Assembly: GCF_001905595.1 (NCBI RefSeq)
Contig: NZ_LIXI01000007.1
Location: 62,001 to 126,000, forward strand
From: Streptomyces sp. CB00316
GTDB taxonomy: Bacteria; Actinomycetota; Actinomycetes; Streptomycetales; Streptomycetaceae
Length of the DNA: 64,000 nucleotides
Direction of reading: 5' to 3'
The stretch's first letter is position 1. Every line of letters starts with the position of its first letter. The notes beneath the pieces are model-generated. The model made no database searches. It saw only the letters and a program-made list of their open reading frames with translations, and was not told the DNA's origin. Positions 1 through 8,168 of the stretch are shown piece by piece. Made by a program: the position numbers and the translations under genes.

Positions 1-1
1 C

Positions 2-625
2 AACCCGACGTCCGTGCTGCACCCGGCGGCCCTGCTGGAGCGGCTGGCCAGACCGGGGCGGACGCTGGTGGTCGACGAGGCGTTCATGGACGTCGTGCCG
101 GGCGAGCGCGAGGCGTTGTGCGGGCGGACGGACATCCCCGGTCTGGTCGTGCTGCGCAGCCTCACCAAGACCTGGGGGCTGGCCGGGCTGCGGATCGGTT
201 ACGTCCTGGCCCACCCGGAGACGATCGCGCTGCTCGCCGAGGCGCAGCCACTGTGGCCCGTGTCGTCCCCGGCGCTGGCGGCGGCGCAGGCGTGCATGGA
301 GCCGCGGGCGCTGGTGGAGGCTGCCGAGGCGGCGGACCGGATCACCGTGGACCGGGCCCATCTGCTGGCCGGGCTCGCGGAGTTCAGCGAGGTGCAGGCC
401 GTCGAGGAGGCCCGGGGCCCGTTCGTACTGGTGCGGCTGGCGCGGGCGGCGGAGATCCGCGAGCGGCTCCGGCTGCTGGGCTTCGCGGCCCGGCGCGGCG
501 ACACGTTCCCGGGGCTCGGGCCGCAGTGGCTGCGGCTGGCCGTACGCGACCGGGCGACGACCAACCGCTTCCTCCAGGCCCTGGACCAGGCCGTTCAGGC
601 GCTGCCCGCGCGAACGGGGCGCTGA
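2..625 (+). CDS. PLP-dependent aminotransferase, CobC / histidinol-phosphate type (3' part)
   Basis: The reading frame is open from the left edge, so the N-terminus lies outside the window. The visible 207 residues are the second half of a fold-type I aminotransferase of the histidinol-phosphate/threonine-phosphate decarboxylase family. The first residues are NPTSVLHP, the substrate-loop motif of the family. VVDEAFMD follows, whose Asp binds the pyridine nitrogen. SLTKTWGLAGLRIGY carries the Schiff-base lysine (SLTK) and the phosphate-binding arginine. In Streptomyces this branch is usually named CobC-like and linked to cobalamin precursor formation; that role is inferred, not shown. The gene runs toward a shared terminator hairpin and converges with the LAETG protein gene. 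Confidence 0.85.
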   Translation, partial: NPTSVLHPAALLERLARPGRTLVVDEAFMDVVPGEREALCGRTDIPGLVVLRSLTKTWGLAGLRIGYVLAHPETIALLAEAQPLWPVSSPALAAAQACMEPRALVEAAEAADRITVDRAHLLAGLAEFSEVQAVEEARGPFVLVRLARAAEIRERLRLLGFAARRGDTFPGLGPQWLRLAVRDRATTNRFLQALDQAVQALPARTGR

Positions 626-643
626 GGGGTCCTCGGGGCAAGC

Positions 644-682
644 CCGTGGGGCGGCGTTCCGTCGTACGAAGCCGCCCCACGG
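644..682. terminator. Bidirectional hairpin terminator
   Basis: A perfect 12-bp stem (CCGTGGGGCGGC with GCCGCCCCACGG) closes a 15-nt loop between two convergent genes. There is no U-tract on either side, as is common for Streptomyces terminators. Confidence 0.75.
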
Positions 683-701
683 TCCCGTGCGCGGGCGCGG
701 A

Positions 702-1775
702 TCAGGCCTGGCTGCCGCCGCTCCGCCGGCGCGCGACCACCGTGGCGCCCGCGCCGACCGCGAGCAGGAGGGCCGCACCGCCCGCGAGGTACGGGGTGGT
801 GGAGCTGCCGCCGGTCTCGGCCAGGTTGGCCGTGGTGGGGGCCTTGCCGGTGTCGGAGCCGGTCTGCGGCTTCACATCGGCGCCGCCGTCACCCTGGTCG
901 CCGCCGGTGGAACCGCCGTCCGAACCGGCCGTGGAGCCGCCGGTGTCGCCGCCCGTGGAACCGCCGGTGGAACCGCCTGTGGCACCCCCGGTGTCGCCGC
1001 CCGTGGAACCTCCGTCCGTGGCGCCGCCGTCGCTCTCCCCCGGCTCCTCGGGCGTCTTGGGCCCCTTCGGGGTCTCGCAGGTCGCCTCCGCCAGGGTGAC
1101 CTCGCCCTCCACCTCGGCCACGTTGAGCTTGAGCGGGTTCACCGAGACCTTCAGCTGAAGTGCCGTCGCGGCGGCCGTACGCGAGGTCGTCTCCGTCTTC
1201 GACAGGTCAAGGCTCACCTCACCGACGCCCGGTACCACGACCCGGGTCGGTCCGCCCGCGGAGAGCGACACCTTCTTGCCGAGCACCTTGACATGGCCGA
1301 GCACGTTCGATTCGGCGACGGGCTGCTCGCCGGCCTCGCAGAGCGCCTTGGAGGTCACCTTCTCGACCTCGATGAGCGAGAGCAGCGGCAGACCGGGCAC
1401 ATGGACCCGGGCCTTGGCCAGGTTGGTGTATCCCTCGGCCTTGTGCTCGTCCACGGTGGCGTTCGCGGCGGCCACGTCGGCGCGCAGGACGCTGACCGGC
1501 TTCCCGCCCGCCACGCCGTCCAGGTTCACCGTGAGGGCGGTCCTCTCGGCGCTTGCCGGTGCCTGCACCTCGTTGAGCGTGACCTCGAGGGGCACCTGGA
1601 GGGACTTGTTGAGGAGCGAGACGTCGAGCCCCGTACGGAGCACGACCGCGCTCGCCTTGCCCTCGCCGCCGGTGACGGGCGTCGCCGGGGCTGCCTGCGC
1701 GGGGACGGCGACAAGCAGAGCGACAGGAGCGGTGGCGGCCGCCAGGGCAGCGAGACGGAAGGTGTTGCTGTTCAA
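702..1775 (-). CDS. LAETG-anchored surface protein, SCO1860 family
   Basis: This is an exported protein of about 357 residues. The chosen start is TTG at 1775, with GGGGG 10 nt upstream, because it puts a standard signal peptide at the N-terminus (hydrophobic run ending VPAQAA). A longer form from ATG 1832 would place about 19 non-signal residues in front. The middle is beta-rich and unrecognised except as the SCO1860 family. A long low-complexity Gly/Thr/Ser/Asp linker follows. The C-terminus has NLAETG, then a hydrophobic segment and RRR, the layout of a class E sortase (LAXTG) substrate. The protein is therefore expected to be covalently attached to peptidoglycan. No sortase gene lies nearby. 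Confidence 0.88.
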   Translation of the reverse strand: MNSNTFRLAALAAATAPVALLVAVPAQAAPATPVTGGEGKASAVVLRTGLDVSLLNKSLQVPLEVTLNEVQAPASAERTALTVNLDGVAGGKPVSVLRADVAAANATVDEHKAEGYTNLAKARVHVPGLPLLSLIEVEKVTSKALCEAGEQPVAESNVLGHVKVLGKKVSLSAGGPTRVVVPGVGEVSLDLSKTETTSRTAAATALQLKVSVNPLKLNVAEVEGEVTLAEATCETPKGPKTPEEPGESDGGATDGGSTGGDTGGATGGSTGGSTGGDTGGSTAGSDGGSTGGDQGDGGADVKPQTGSDTGKAPTTANLAETGGSSTTPYLAGGAALLLAVGAGATVVARRRSGGSQA

Positions 1776-1832
1776 GATGGTGGAACCCCCACAAGAGACA
1801 TGGAGCCACCGGCACAGTCCAATGGGGGACAT

Positions 1833-2076
1833 CGCCTGTGCCGGTGGCCTCGACTCCGTGAATCTTTACGCACTGAGGGTGAACTGGCGGATACCTGAGG
1901 TGAGTTCACCCCAAAGGGGGGTTTCCGCGCGCATATTCGAATCTTTCGGCACGTGCGTTCCCTCCCGCCTCATTCCGTCACTCGTTTCACACGGTGTGAG
2001 CCGAGCGCCTCGACGAGCGGAGGTACACCAACGAGCCGGGGCCGCTTTCGTCACTGCCTGTCAACACACCACGACC
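1833..2076. promoter_or_regulatory. Intergenic region with 25-bp imperfect inverted repeat
   Basis: This 244-bp gap lies downstream of the amidohydrolase and upstream of the LAETG gene, both on the minus strand. It should hold the LAETG gene promoter and the end of the amidohydrolase transcript. An inverted repeat at 1981-2005 is centred on G1993, with a perfect 13-bp core TCACACGGTGTGA. A short ACCCC-AAA-GGGGGT hairpin lies near 1910. No gene is seen. Confidence 0.4.
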
Positions 2077-3189
2077 TCAGCCGATCACCCGCCCGTTCAG
2101 CACGATGTGGCGCGGTGCCGCCAGCACCCGGACGTCCGCGCGCGGATCCTCGTCGTAGACGACCAGGTCGGCCGGAGCGCCCTCCTCCAACCCCGGCCGC
2201 CCCAGCCACCGCCTCGCCCCCCACGCGGTGGCGGAGAGGGCCTCCAGGGCCGGGATGCCCGCCTTCACGAGTTCGGCGACCTCGCCCGCGACCAGGCCGT
2301 GCGCCAGCGAGCCGCCCGCGTCGGTGCCGACGTAGACCGGGATGCCGGCGTCGTACGCGGCGCGCACGGTGTCGTAGCGGCGCTCGTACAGCTGTCGCAT
2401 ATGCGCCGACCAGCGCGGGAACTTGGCCTCGCCGCCCGCCGCGAGGTCAGGGAACGTGGCGGTGTTGACCAGCGTGGGAACGATCGCGACGCCGCGCTCC
2501 GCGAAGAGCGGGATGGTCTCCTCGGTGAGGCCGGTGGCGTGCTCGACGCAGTCGATGCCGGCCTCCACCAGATCGCGCAGCGATTCCTCGGCGAAGCAGT
2601 GCGCGGTGACGCGGGCGCCCAGCCGGTGCGCCTCGGCGATGGCCGCCTCGACCTCGCCGCGCGGCCAGCAGGCCGTGAGGTCGCCCGCGTCCCGGTCGAT
2701 CCAGTCCCCCACCAGCTTGACCCAGCCGTCGCCGCGCCGGGCCTCCCGGGCGACGTACGCGACGAGGTCGCCGGGCTCGATCTCGTGGGCGTAGTTGCGG
2801 ATGTAGCGACGGGTCCTGGCGATGTGGCGGCCCGCCCGGATGATCTTCGGCAGGTCCTCGCGGTCGTCGATCCAGCGGGTGTCGGAGGGCGATCCGGCGT
2901 CCCGGATCAGCAGGGTCCCGGCCTCCCGGTCGGTGAGCGCCTGCTTCTCGGCGGTCGCCGCGTCGACCGGGCCGTGCCGGTCCAGGCCGACATGGCAGTG
3001 CGCGTCGACGAGGCCGGGCAGCGCCCAGCCCGTGACGGTCTGCGCGCGGTCCGCGCCCGGCGGCCGCTCGTAGGTGATCCGCCCGTCGACGGCCCACAGT
3101 TCGCTTTGGACCTCGTCCGGGCCGACGAGGACCCGTCCCCTCACCCGCAGCACCCGCTGCCCGTCCTGACCGCGCACCTGATCACTCAT
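2077..3189 (-). CDS. Amidohydrolase family metal-dependent hydrolase
   Basis: This 370-residue protein belongs to the amidohydrolase superfamily (imidazolonepropionase/prolidase-like branch). All the usual metal-site elements are visible: the HxH of DAHCHVG near residue 70, a lysine in GWVKLVGDW that could be carboxylated, histidines in TAHCF and VEHATG, and the Asp of VGTDAGGS. The C-terminal part returns to the small beta-sandwich (ADLVVYDEDP). The start is ATG 3189 (MSDQVRG); longer upstream frames run antisense through the next gene. The substrate cannot be told from sequence. It is divergent from the class V aminotransferase at 3266, with 76 bp between them. Confidence 0.85.
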   Translation of the reverse strand: MSDQVRGQDGQRVLRVRGRVLVGPDEVQSELWAVDGRITYERPPGADRAQTVTGWALPGLVDAHCHVGLDRHGPVDAATAEKQALTDREAGTLLIRDAGSPSDTRWIDDREDLPKIIRAGRHIARTRRYIRNYAHEIEPGDLVAYVAREARRGDGWVKLVGDWIDRDAGDLTACWPRGEVEAAIAEAHRLGARVTAHCFAEESLRDLVEAGIDCVEHATGLTEETIPLFAERGVAIVPTLVNTATFPDLAAGGEAKFPRWSAHMRQLYERRYDTVRAAYDAGIPVYVGTDAGGSLAHGLVAGEVAELVKAGIPALEALSATAWGARRWLGRPGLEEGAPADLVVYDEDPRADVRVLAAPRHIVLNGRVIG

Positions 3190-3265
3190 ACGCGGCACTG
3201 TACGAGGCCCTCGGTAGGCTGCCATGACCTGTCGACCGCCGGCCGAATCCGAAGAGAGCCCCACC

Positions 3266-4372
3266 GTGACGCACCCCTTCCTCGACCTCCCCCCGCTGAC
3301 CGCCGCGCACTTCGCGGCCATCGAGCGACGGGTGGCCGCGCTCCTCGCCACCGAGGAGGACGTCGTCATCACACAGGGCGAGGCGCTGCTGCCGCTGGAG
3401 GGCTGCATCCGCAGTGGTGCCCGGCCCGGCTCGACCGCGCTGAACGTGGTCACCGGACCGTACGGGCAGACCTTCGGCAACTGGCTGCGGGACTGCGGCG
3501 CCGAGGTCGTCGACCTCACCGTGCCCTTCCACACCGCGGTGACCGCCGGCCAGGTGGCCGAGGCGCTCGCCGAGCACCCGGCGATCGACTTCGTCTCCCT
3601 GGTGCACGCCGAGGCGGCGACCGGCAACACCAACCCGGTCGCGGAGATCGGTGAGGTGGTCCGGGCGCACGGGGCGCTGTTCATGCTGGACGCGGTCGCC
3701 TCGGTGGGCGCCGAGCCGCTGCTGCCGGACGCCTGGGGCGTCGACCTGTGCGTGATCGGCGCGCAGAAGGCGATGGGCGGTCCGGCCGGGGTGTCGGCGG
3801 TGTCGGTGAGCGCGCGGGCCTGGGAGCGGATCGCCGCCAACCCGGCCGCCCCGCGCCGCTCGTACCTCTCGCTGCTGGACTGGAAGGAGCGCTGGATCGA
3901 CGGCGGCCGCAAGGCTCTGCCGCACGCTCCGGCGCAGTTGGAGATGCTGGGCCTGGAGGCGTGCCTGGAGCGGATCGAGGAGGACGGCCTGGACACGGTG
4001 ACGGCCCGCCACGCCTCGGCCGCCGCGGCGACCCGGGTGGGCGCGGTGGCGTTGGGCGGCGGTCTGGAGCCGTACGTCCTTCAGGCGCGGGACGCCGCTC
4101 CGGTGGCCACGACGCTGCGCGCCCCGGCGGGGACCGACGCCTCCGCGCTGGTCGCGCGGGCGCTGGAGCCGGCGCCCTCGCTGCCGCTCATCGCGGGTGG
4201 CGGGGCGCTCTCCAAGGACATGATCCGGGTCAATCACTACGGGGCGGATGCGACGCGGGACGCGGTGCTGTCCTCGCTCGCGGCCCTGGGGGCGGCGCTG
4301 GGCGACGCGGGCCGACGGGTCGACTTCGAAGCTGCCCGCCGTGCGGTTGCGGAAACCTGGCCGGGCCTCTGA
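3266..4372 (+). CDS. Class V aminotransferase (alanine-glyoxylate / pyridoxamine-pyruvate type)
   Basis: This 368-residue PLP enzyme is of the serine-pyruvate/alanine-glyoxylate aminotransferase family. The start is GTG 3266, giving MTHPFLDLPP, with GAAGAGAG upstream. Visible motifs are HAEAATGNTNP, the VDAVASVG-like segment LDAVASVGAEP whose Asp contacts the cofactor, and CVIGAQKAMGGPAG with the Schiff-base lysine. The exact amino donor is unknown; pyridoxamine-pyruvate aminotransferase is one possibility. It is divergent from the amidohydrolase and ends just before a strong hairpin. Confidence 0.85.
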   Translation: MTHPFLDLPPLTAAHFAAIERRVAALLATEEDVVITQGEALLPLEGCIRSGARPGSTALNVVTGPYGQTFGNWLRDCGAEVVDLTVPFHTAVTAGQVAEALAEHPAIDFVSLVHAEAATGNTNPVAEIGEVVRAHGALFMLDAVASVGAEPLLPDAWGVDLCVIGAQKAMGGPAGVSAVSVSARAWERIAANPAAPRRSYLSLLDWKERWIDGGRKALPHAPAQLEMLGLEACLERIEEDGLDTVTARHASAAAATRVGAVALGGGLEPYVLQARDAAPVATTLRAPAGTDASALVARALEPAPSLPLIAGGGALSKDMIRVNHYGADATRDAVLSSLAALGAALGDAGRRVDFEAARRAVAETWPGL

Positions 4373-4379
4373 TATTCAT

Positions 4380-4419
4380 AATGCGGGGAGCTGCTTTATC
4401 GAAAGCAGCTCCCCGCATT
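4380..4419. terminator. Hairpin terminator after the aminotransferase gene
   Basis: A perfect 18-bp stem (AATGCGGGGAGCTGCTTT and its complement) has a 4-nt loop ATCG. It begins 7 bp after the stop codon and insulates the following ectoine operon. Confidence 0.9.
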
Positions 4420-4680
4420 CTCCTGCCCGCTTTCTCGCCCCCTAAACGCGTAAGTTTTTTCGGGGCTCGAACTACATGATTCGGACACGTCTCACAGGAG
4501 TTACAACCCTGTGACCGACTCCACACGGGCGGCGTTATGCCCGAAAAATTCTGGACAAAGAGTGTGAAATCGCACCCATATCGTGGGGGATCTCGCGCAC
4601 GCCTGATAACACATACCGGCGCTTCTCCCAACCCTTTGCCTCGATGCAATTTGGAAATTTGCTCGGTAAATTCAATTCGC
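4420..4680 (+). promoter_or_regulatory. Upstream region of the ectABCD operon
   Basis: About 260 bp contain no convincing gene and are visibly more AT-rich than the surroundings. A 7-bp inverted repeat, TCACAGG-N9-CCTGTGA, lies at 4492-4514. A small GGGC...GCCC hairpin is near 4527-4545. AT-rich runs directly before ectA lie at 4649-4680. The ectoine genes are normally osmotically induced, so the control elements should be here. No sigma-factor consensus was clear enough to assign. A longer in-frame start at 4537 would put an atypical basic leader on EctA and was not used. Confidence 0.5.
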
Positions 4681-5211
4681 ATGACCGCCGCACCAGCAGA
4701 TTTTGCCCGTGCCCGAAGCGAATTTCTCAGTATTGACACGCCGCGAGTGGAGGACGGAGCCGCGATCTGGCGCATCGCCCGCGACTCCGAGGTTCTGGAC
4801 CTGAACTCCTCGTACAGCTACTTGCTGTGGTGTCGTGACTTCGCCGCGACGTCCGCCGTCGCCCGTGGCGAGGACGGCGAGCCGATCGCCTTCGTCACCG
4901 GCTACATCAGGCCCGACCGGCCCGAGACCCTCGTCGTCTGGCAGGTGGCCGTCGACCAGGCACATCGCGGCAAGGGACTGGCCGCCACCCTGCTGGACGC
5001 GCTGACCGCCCGCGTCGCCGCCGGCCAGGGACTCTCCTGCGTCGAGACCACGGTGACCCCTGACAACACCGCGTCCGACCGGCTGTTCACGTCCTACGCC
5101 CAGCGGCACGACGTCCCCCTGGAGCAGGAGGTCCTCTTCGACGGGGGGCTGTTCCCCGAGGGGACGCACCTGCCGGAGGTCCTCTACCGGATAGGCCCCT
5201 TCGCCGGCTGA
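4681..5211 (+). CDS. ectA: L-2,4-diaminobutyrate N-gamma-acetyltransferase
   Basis: EctA transfers an acetyl group from acetyl-CoA to 2,4-diaminobutyrate, the second step in making ectoine. The 176-residue protein is a GNAT-fold enzyme. The acetyl-CoA pyrophosphate loop is R96-G-K-G-L-A101 in AHRGKGLAATLL, and DLNSSYSYLLWCRDF near residue 40 is typical of EctA. The start is ATG 4681 (MTAAPADFAR), which fits family length. It is the first gene of ectABCD, and ectB starts 207 bp downstream. Confidence 0.95.
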   Translation: MTAAPADFARARSEFLSIDTPRVEDGAAIWRIARDSEVLDLNSSYSYLLWCRDFAATSAVARGEDGEPIAFVTGYIRPDRPETLVVWQVAVDQAHRGKGLAATLLDALTARVAAGQGLSCVETTVTPDNTASDRLFTSYAQRHDVPLEQEVLFDGGLFPEGTHLPEVLYRIGPFAG

Positions 5212-5418
5212 GGCCTCCGAGCCACCCGAGCCGCACCGGCCTCGGCAGCCTCATCGGCCCCGTGAGCCACCCGGCCACGGCCCGGCGTACCTGACCCGTA
5301 CGACCGGATCCCCATGACTTCTCGCGCCGGCCGACCACCCGGCGCGGTCCCGGCCGCCTCCGTGCGGCAGGGAGCACCGACCACTGCCCGTCACACCCCC
5401 TCACGCAGGAGATCCGCT

Positions 5419-6681
5419 GTGACCATCACCCCGCCCGCACTGAGCGTCTTCGAGACCCTGGAGTCGGAGGTGCGTAGCTACTGCCGCGGCTGGCCGGCCG
5501 TGTTCGACCGCGCCCAGGGCGCCCGGCTGACCGACGAGGACGGCCACTCCTACCTGGACTTCTTCGCCGGGGCCGGCTCGCTCAACTACGGCCACAACAA
5601 CCCGGTGCTGAAACGAGCGCTGATCGACTACATCGAGCGCGACGGCATCACCCACGGCCTGGACATGGCGACCACCGCCAAGCGCGCCTTCCTGGAGACG
5701 TTCCAGAACGTCATCCTGCGCCCGCGCGACCTCCCGTACAAGGTGATGTTCCCCGGCCCGACCGGCACCAACGCCGTCGAGTCGGCGCTGAAGCTGGCCC
5801 GCAAGGTCAAGGGCCGCGAGTCCGTCGTCTCGTTCACCAACGCCTTCCACGGCATGTCGCTGGGCTCGCTCGCCGTCACCGGCAACGCGTTCAAGCGGGC
5901 CGGGGCCGGCATCCCGCTGGTGCACGGCACGCCGATGCCGTTCGACAACTACTTCGACGGCACCGTCCCGGACTTCCTGTGGTTCGAGCGGCTTCTCGAG
6001 GACCAGGGCTCCGGGCTGAACAAGCCCGCCGCCGTGATCGTGGAGACGGTCCAGGGCGAGGGCGGCATCAACGTCGCCCGCGCCGAGTGGCTGCGCGCGC
6101 TGCAGGAGCTGTGCCACCGCCAGGACATGCTGCTGATCGTCGACGACATCCAGATGGGCTGCGGCCGTACCGGCGGCTTCTTCTCCTTCGAGGAGGCCGG
6201 CATCGTCCCGGACATCGTCACGCTCTCCAAGTCCATCAGCGGCTACGGCATGCCCATGTCGCTGTGCCTGTTCAAGCCGGAGCTGGACATCTGGGAGCCG
6301 GGCGAGCACAACGGCACCTTCCGCGGCAACAACCCGGCCTTCGTCACGGCCGCCGCCGCTCTGGACGCCTACTGGGCCGACGGCCAGATGGAGAAGCAGA
6401 CCCTGGCCCGCGGCGAGCAGGTCGAGCAGGCGCTGCTGGCCATCTGCGCCGAGGAGCCGACCGCGCAGTTCCGCGGCCGCGGCCTGGTCTGGGGCATGGA
6501 GTTCCAGGACCCGGCGCGCGCCTCGGCGGTCTGCGCCCGCGCCTTCGAGCTGGGGCTCCTGCTGGAGACCTCCGGCCCGCAGAGCGAGGTCGTCAAGCTG
6601 CTGCCGCCGCTGACCGTCACCACCGACGAGCTGGACGAGGGCCTGCGCACGCTGGCCCGCTGCGTCCGCGAGACGGCCTGA
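5419..6681 (+). CDS. ectB: Diaminobutyrate--2-oxoglutarate aminotransferase
   Basis: EctB converts aspartate-semialdehyde to 2,4-diaminobutyrate with glutamate as amino donor, the first committed step of ectoine synthesis. This 420-residue class III aminotransferase starts at GTG 5419, preceded by AGGAG at 5407-5411. An upstream in-frame ATG at 5314 has no ribosome site and adds low-complexity sequence. PGPTGTNAVE binds the PLP phosphate, VDDIQMGCGRTG holds the cofactor Asp, and K271 in TLSKSISGYG is the Schiff-base lysine. The 207-bp gap from ectA is long for an operon but holds no terminator-like hairpin that I could see. Confidence 0.96.
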   Translation: MTITPPALSVFETLESEVRSYCRGWPAVFDRAQGARLTDEDGHSYLDFFAGAGSLNYGHNNPVLKRALIDYIERDGITHGLDMATTAKRAFLETFQNVILRPRDLPYKVMFPGPTGTNAVESALKLARKVKGRESVVSFTNAFHGMSLGSLAVTGNAFKRAGAGIPLVHGTPMPFDNYFDGTVPDFLWFERLLEDQGSGLNKPAAVIVETVQGEGGINVARAEWLRALQELCHRQDMLLIVDDIQMGCGRTGGFFSFEEAGIVPDIVTLSKSISGYGMPMSLCLFKPELDIWEPGEHNGTFRGNNPAFVTAAAALDAYWADGQMEKQTLARGEQVEQALLAICAEEPTAQFRGRGLVWGMEFQDPARASAVCARAFELGLLLETSGPQSEVVKLLPPLTVTTDELDEGLRTLARCVRETA

Positions 6682-6714
6682 CCCGACGAGTCGGGGGCAG
6701 GCGGGAAAAGAGAA

Positions 6715-6738
6715 GCCCCGGGCCCGCGGGCCCGGGGC
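6715..6738. repeat. Perfect 24-bp palindrome between ectB and ectC
   Basis: GCCCCGGGCCCG is followed at once by its reverse complement with no loop. It lies 33 bp after the ectB stop and 28 bp before ectC. It could form a strong mRNA hairpin or cruciform and so set the level of ectCD relative to ectAB, or protect a processed 3' end. Confidence 0.7.
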
Positions 6739-6766
6739 GGAGTACAAGAGAAAGGCACTGCTCACC

Positions 6767-7165
6767 GTGATCGTCCGATCGTTCAAGGACATCGAGAACA
6801 CCGACCGGCACGTGAAGGCCGCGTCCGGCACCTGGGAGAGCAAGCGCATCGTGCTCGCCAAGGAGAAGGTGGGCTTCTCGCTCCACGAGACCGTGCTCTA
6901 CGCGGGCACCGAGACCTCCATGTGGTACGCGAACCACATCGAGGCCGTCCTGTGCACCGAGGGCGAGGCCGAGCTCACCAACGACGAGACCGGCGAGACC
7001 CACTGGATCTCCCCGGGCACGATGTACCTGCTGGACGGGCATGAGCGGCACACCCTGCGGCCCAAGACCGACTTCCGCTGCGTGTGCGTCTTCAACCCTC
7101 CCGTCACCGGACGGGAGGACCATGACGAGAACGGTGTCTACCCACTGCTGACCGAGGAGGCCTGA
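6767..7165 (+). CDS. ectC: L-ectoine synthase
   Basis: EctC cyclises N-gamma-acetyl-diaminobutyrate to ectoine. The 132-residue cupin has the family length and the conserved opening MIVRSFKDIENTDR. The start is GTG 6767. The metal and active-site region is visible in LHETVLYAGTETSMWYANH, with Glu/Tyr/His side chains expected to hold iron, and LDGHERHTLRP gives the second cupin motif. It sits between ectB and ectD in the standard order. Confidence 0.97.
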   Translation: MIVRSFKDIENTDRHVKAASGTWESKRIVLAKEKVGFSLHETVLYAGTETSMWYANHIEAVLCTEGEAELTNDETGETHWISPGTMYLLDGHERHTLRPKTDFRCVCVFNPPVTGREDHDENGVYPLLTEEA

Positions 7166-7171
7166 ACCACC

Positions 7172-8065
7172 ATGACCACCGAAGTACGCGCCGATCTGTA
7201 TCCCTCGCGCGGTGCCGCCGAGATGACCACTCCCCGCCAGGACCCGGTCATCTGGTCCGCGCCGGGCGCACCGGGCCCGATCGCCGCCAAGGATCTCCAG
7301 GGGTACGAGCACGACGGCTTTCTCACCGTCGACCAGCTCATCACCCCCGACGAGGTCGCCGTCTACCGGGCGGAGCTGGACCGGCTGGTGGCCGACCCGC
7401 TGATCCGTGCCGACGAGCGCTCCATCGTGGAGAAGCAGTCGCAGAACGTGCGCTCCGTCTTCGAGGTCCACAAGATCAGCGAGGTCTTCGCCGCACTGGT
7501 CCGCGACGAGCGGGTGGTGGGCCGGGCCCGCCAGATCCTGGGCTCGGACGTGTACGTCCACCAGTCCCGGATCAATGTGAAGCCGGGCTTCGGGGCCTCG
7601 GGCTTCTACTGGCACTCGGACTTCGAGACGTGGCACGCCGAGGACGGGCTGCCGAACATGCGGACCGTCTCCGTGTCGATCGCGCTCACCGAGAACCTCG
7701 ACACCAACGGCGGGCTGATGATCATGCCCGGTTCGCACAAGTCGTTCCTCGGCTGTGCGGGCGAGACGCCGAAGGACAACTACAAGAAGTCGCTGCAGAT
7801 GCAGGACGCCGGCACCCCGTCCGACGAGGCGCTGACGAAGATGGCCGACCGCCACGGCATCAAGCTCTTCACGGGCAAGGCCGGTTCGGCGACCTGGTTC
7901 GACTGCAACGCCATGCACGGCTCGGGCGACAACATCACCCCGTACGCGCGCTCCAACGTCTTCATCGTCTTCAACAGCGTGGAGAACGAGGCGCAGGAGC
8001 CGTTCGCGGCGCCGATCCGCCGCCCCGAGTTCATCGGGGCGCGGGACTTCACCCCGGTGAAGTAG
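7172..8065 (+). CDS. ectD: Ectoine 5-hydroxylase
   Basis: EctD is a 2-oxoglutarate and Fe(II)-dependent dioxygenase that turns ectoine into 5-hydroxyectoine. The 297-residue protein carries the family signature FYWHSDFETWH. Iron ligands are H148, D150 and H249 (NAMHGSGDN), and the 2-oxoglutarate-binding arginine lies in YARSNVF. The ATG start is 6 bp after the ectC stop, so the two are co-transcribed. A strong terminator follows. Having ectD in the operon means the strain should accumulate both solutes. Confidence 0.96.
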   Translation: MTTEVRADLYPSRGAAEMTTPRQDPVIWSAPGAPGPIAAKDLQGYEHDGFLTVDQLITPDEVAVYRAELDRLVADPLIRADERSIVEKQSQNVRSVFEVHKISEVFAALVRDERVVGRARQILGSDVYVHQSRINVKPGFGASGFYWHSDFETWHAEDGLPNMRTVSVSIALTENLDTNGGLMIMPGSHKSFLGCAGETPKDNYKKSLQMQDAGTPSDEALTKMADRHGIKLFTGKAGSATWFDCNAMHGSGDNITPYARSNVFIVFNSVENEAQEPFAAPIRRPEFIGARDFTPVK

Positions 8066-8085
8066 CGCCACACGCAGGCAGCTCA

Positions 8086-8117
8086 GGTGCCCGGGACGGT
8101 ACGCCGTCCCGGGCACC
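8086..8117. terminator. Terminator of the ectABCD operon
   Basis: A perfect 14-bp stem GGTGCCCGGGACGG / CCGTCCCGGGCACC with loop TACG begins 20 bp after the ectD stop. Confidence 0.9.
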
Positions 8118-8168
8118 GGCGCGTAACTCGCTGGACCCCGCCACCGGCCACCGGGGAGGGTGGCGGCC

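Noticed and set aside
900..1030. Tandem repeats suggesting a CRISPR or minisatellite
   Set aside because: They are codon-level repeats of Gly/Thr/Ser/Asp in the linker of the LAETG protein and have no spacer structure.
2077..3996. A 639-residue amidohydrolase
   Set aside because: The upstream 269 residues run antisense to the class V aminotransferase gene; the family start is ATG 3189.
4537..4680. Longer EctA start
   Set aside because: It adds 48 residues unlike any EctA and has no ribosome site.
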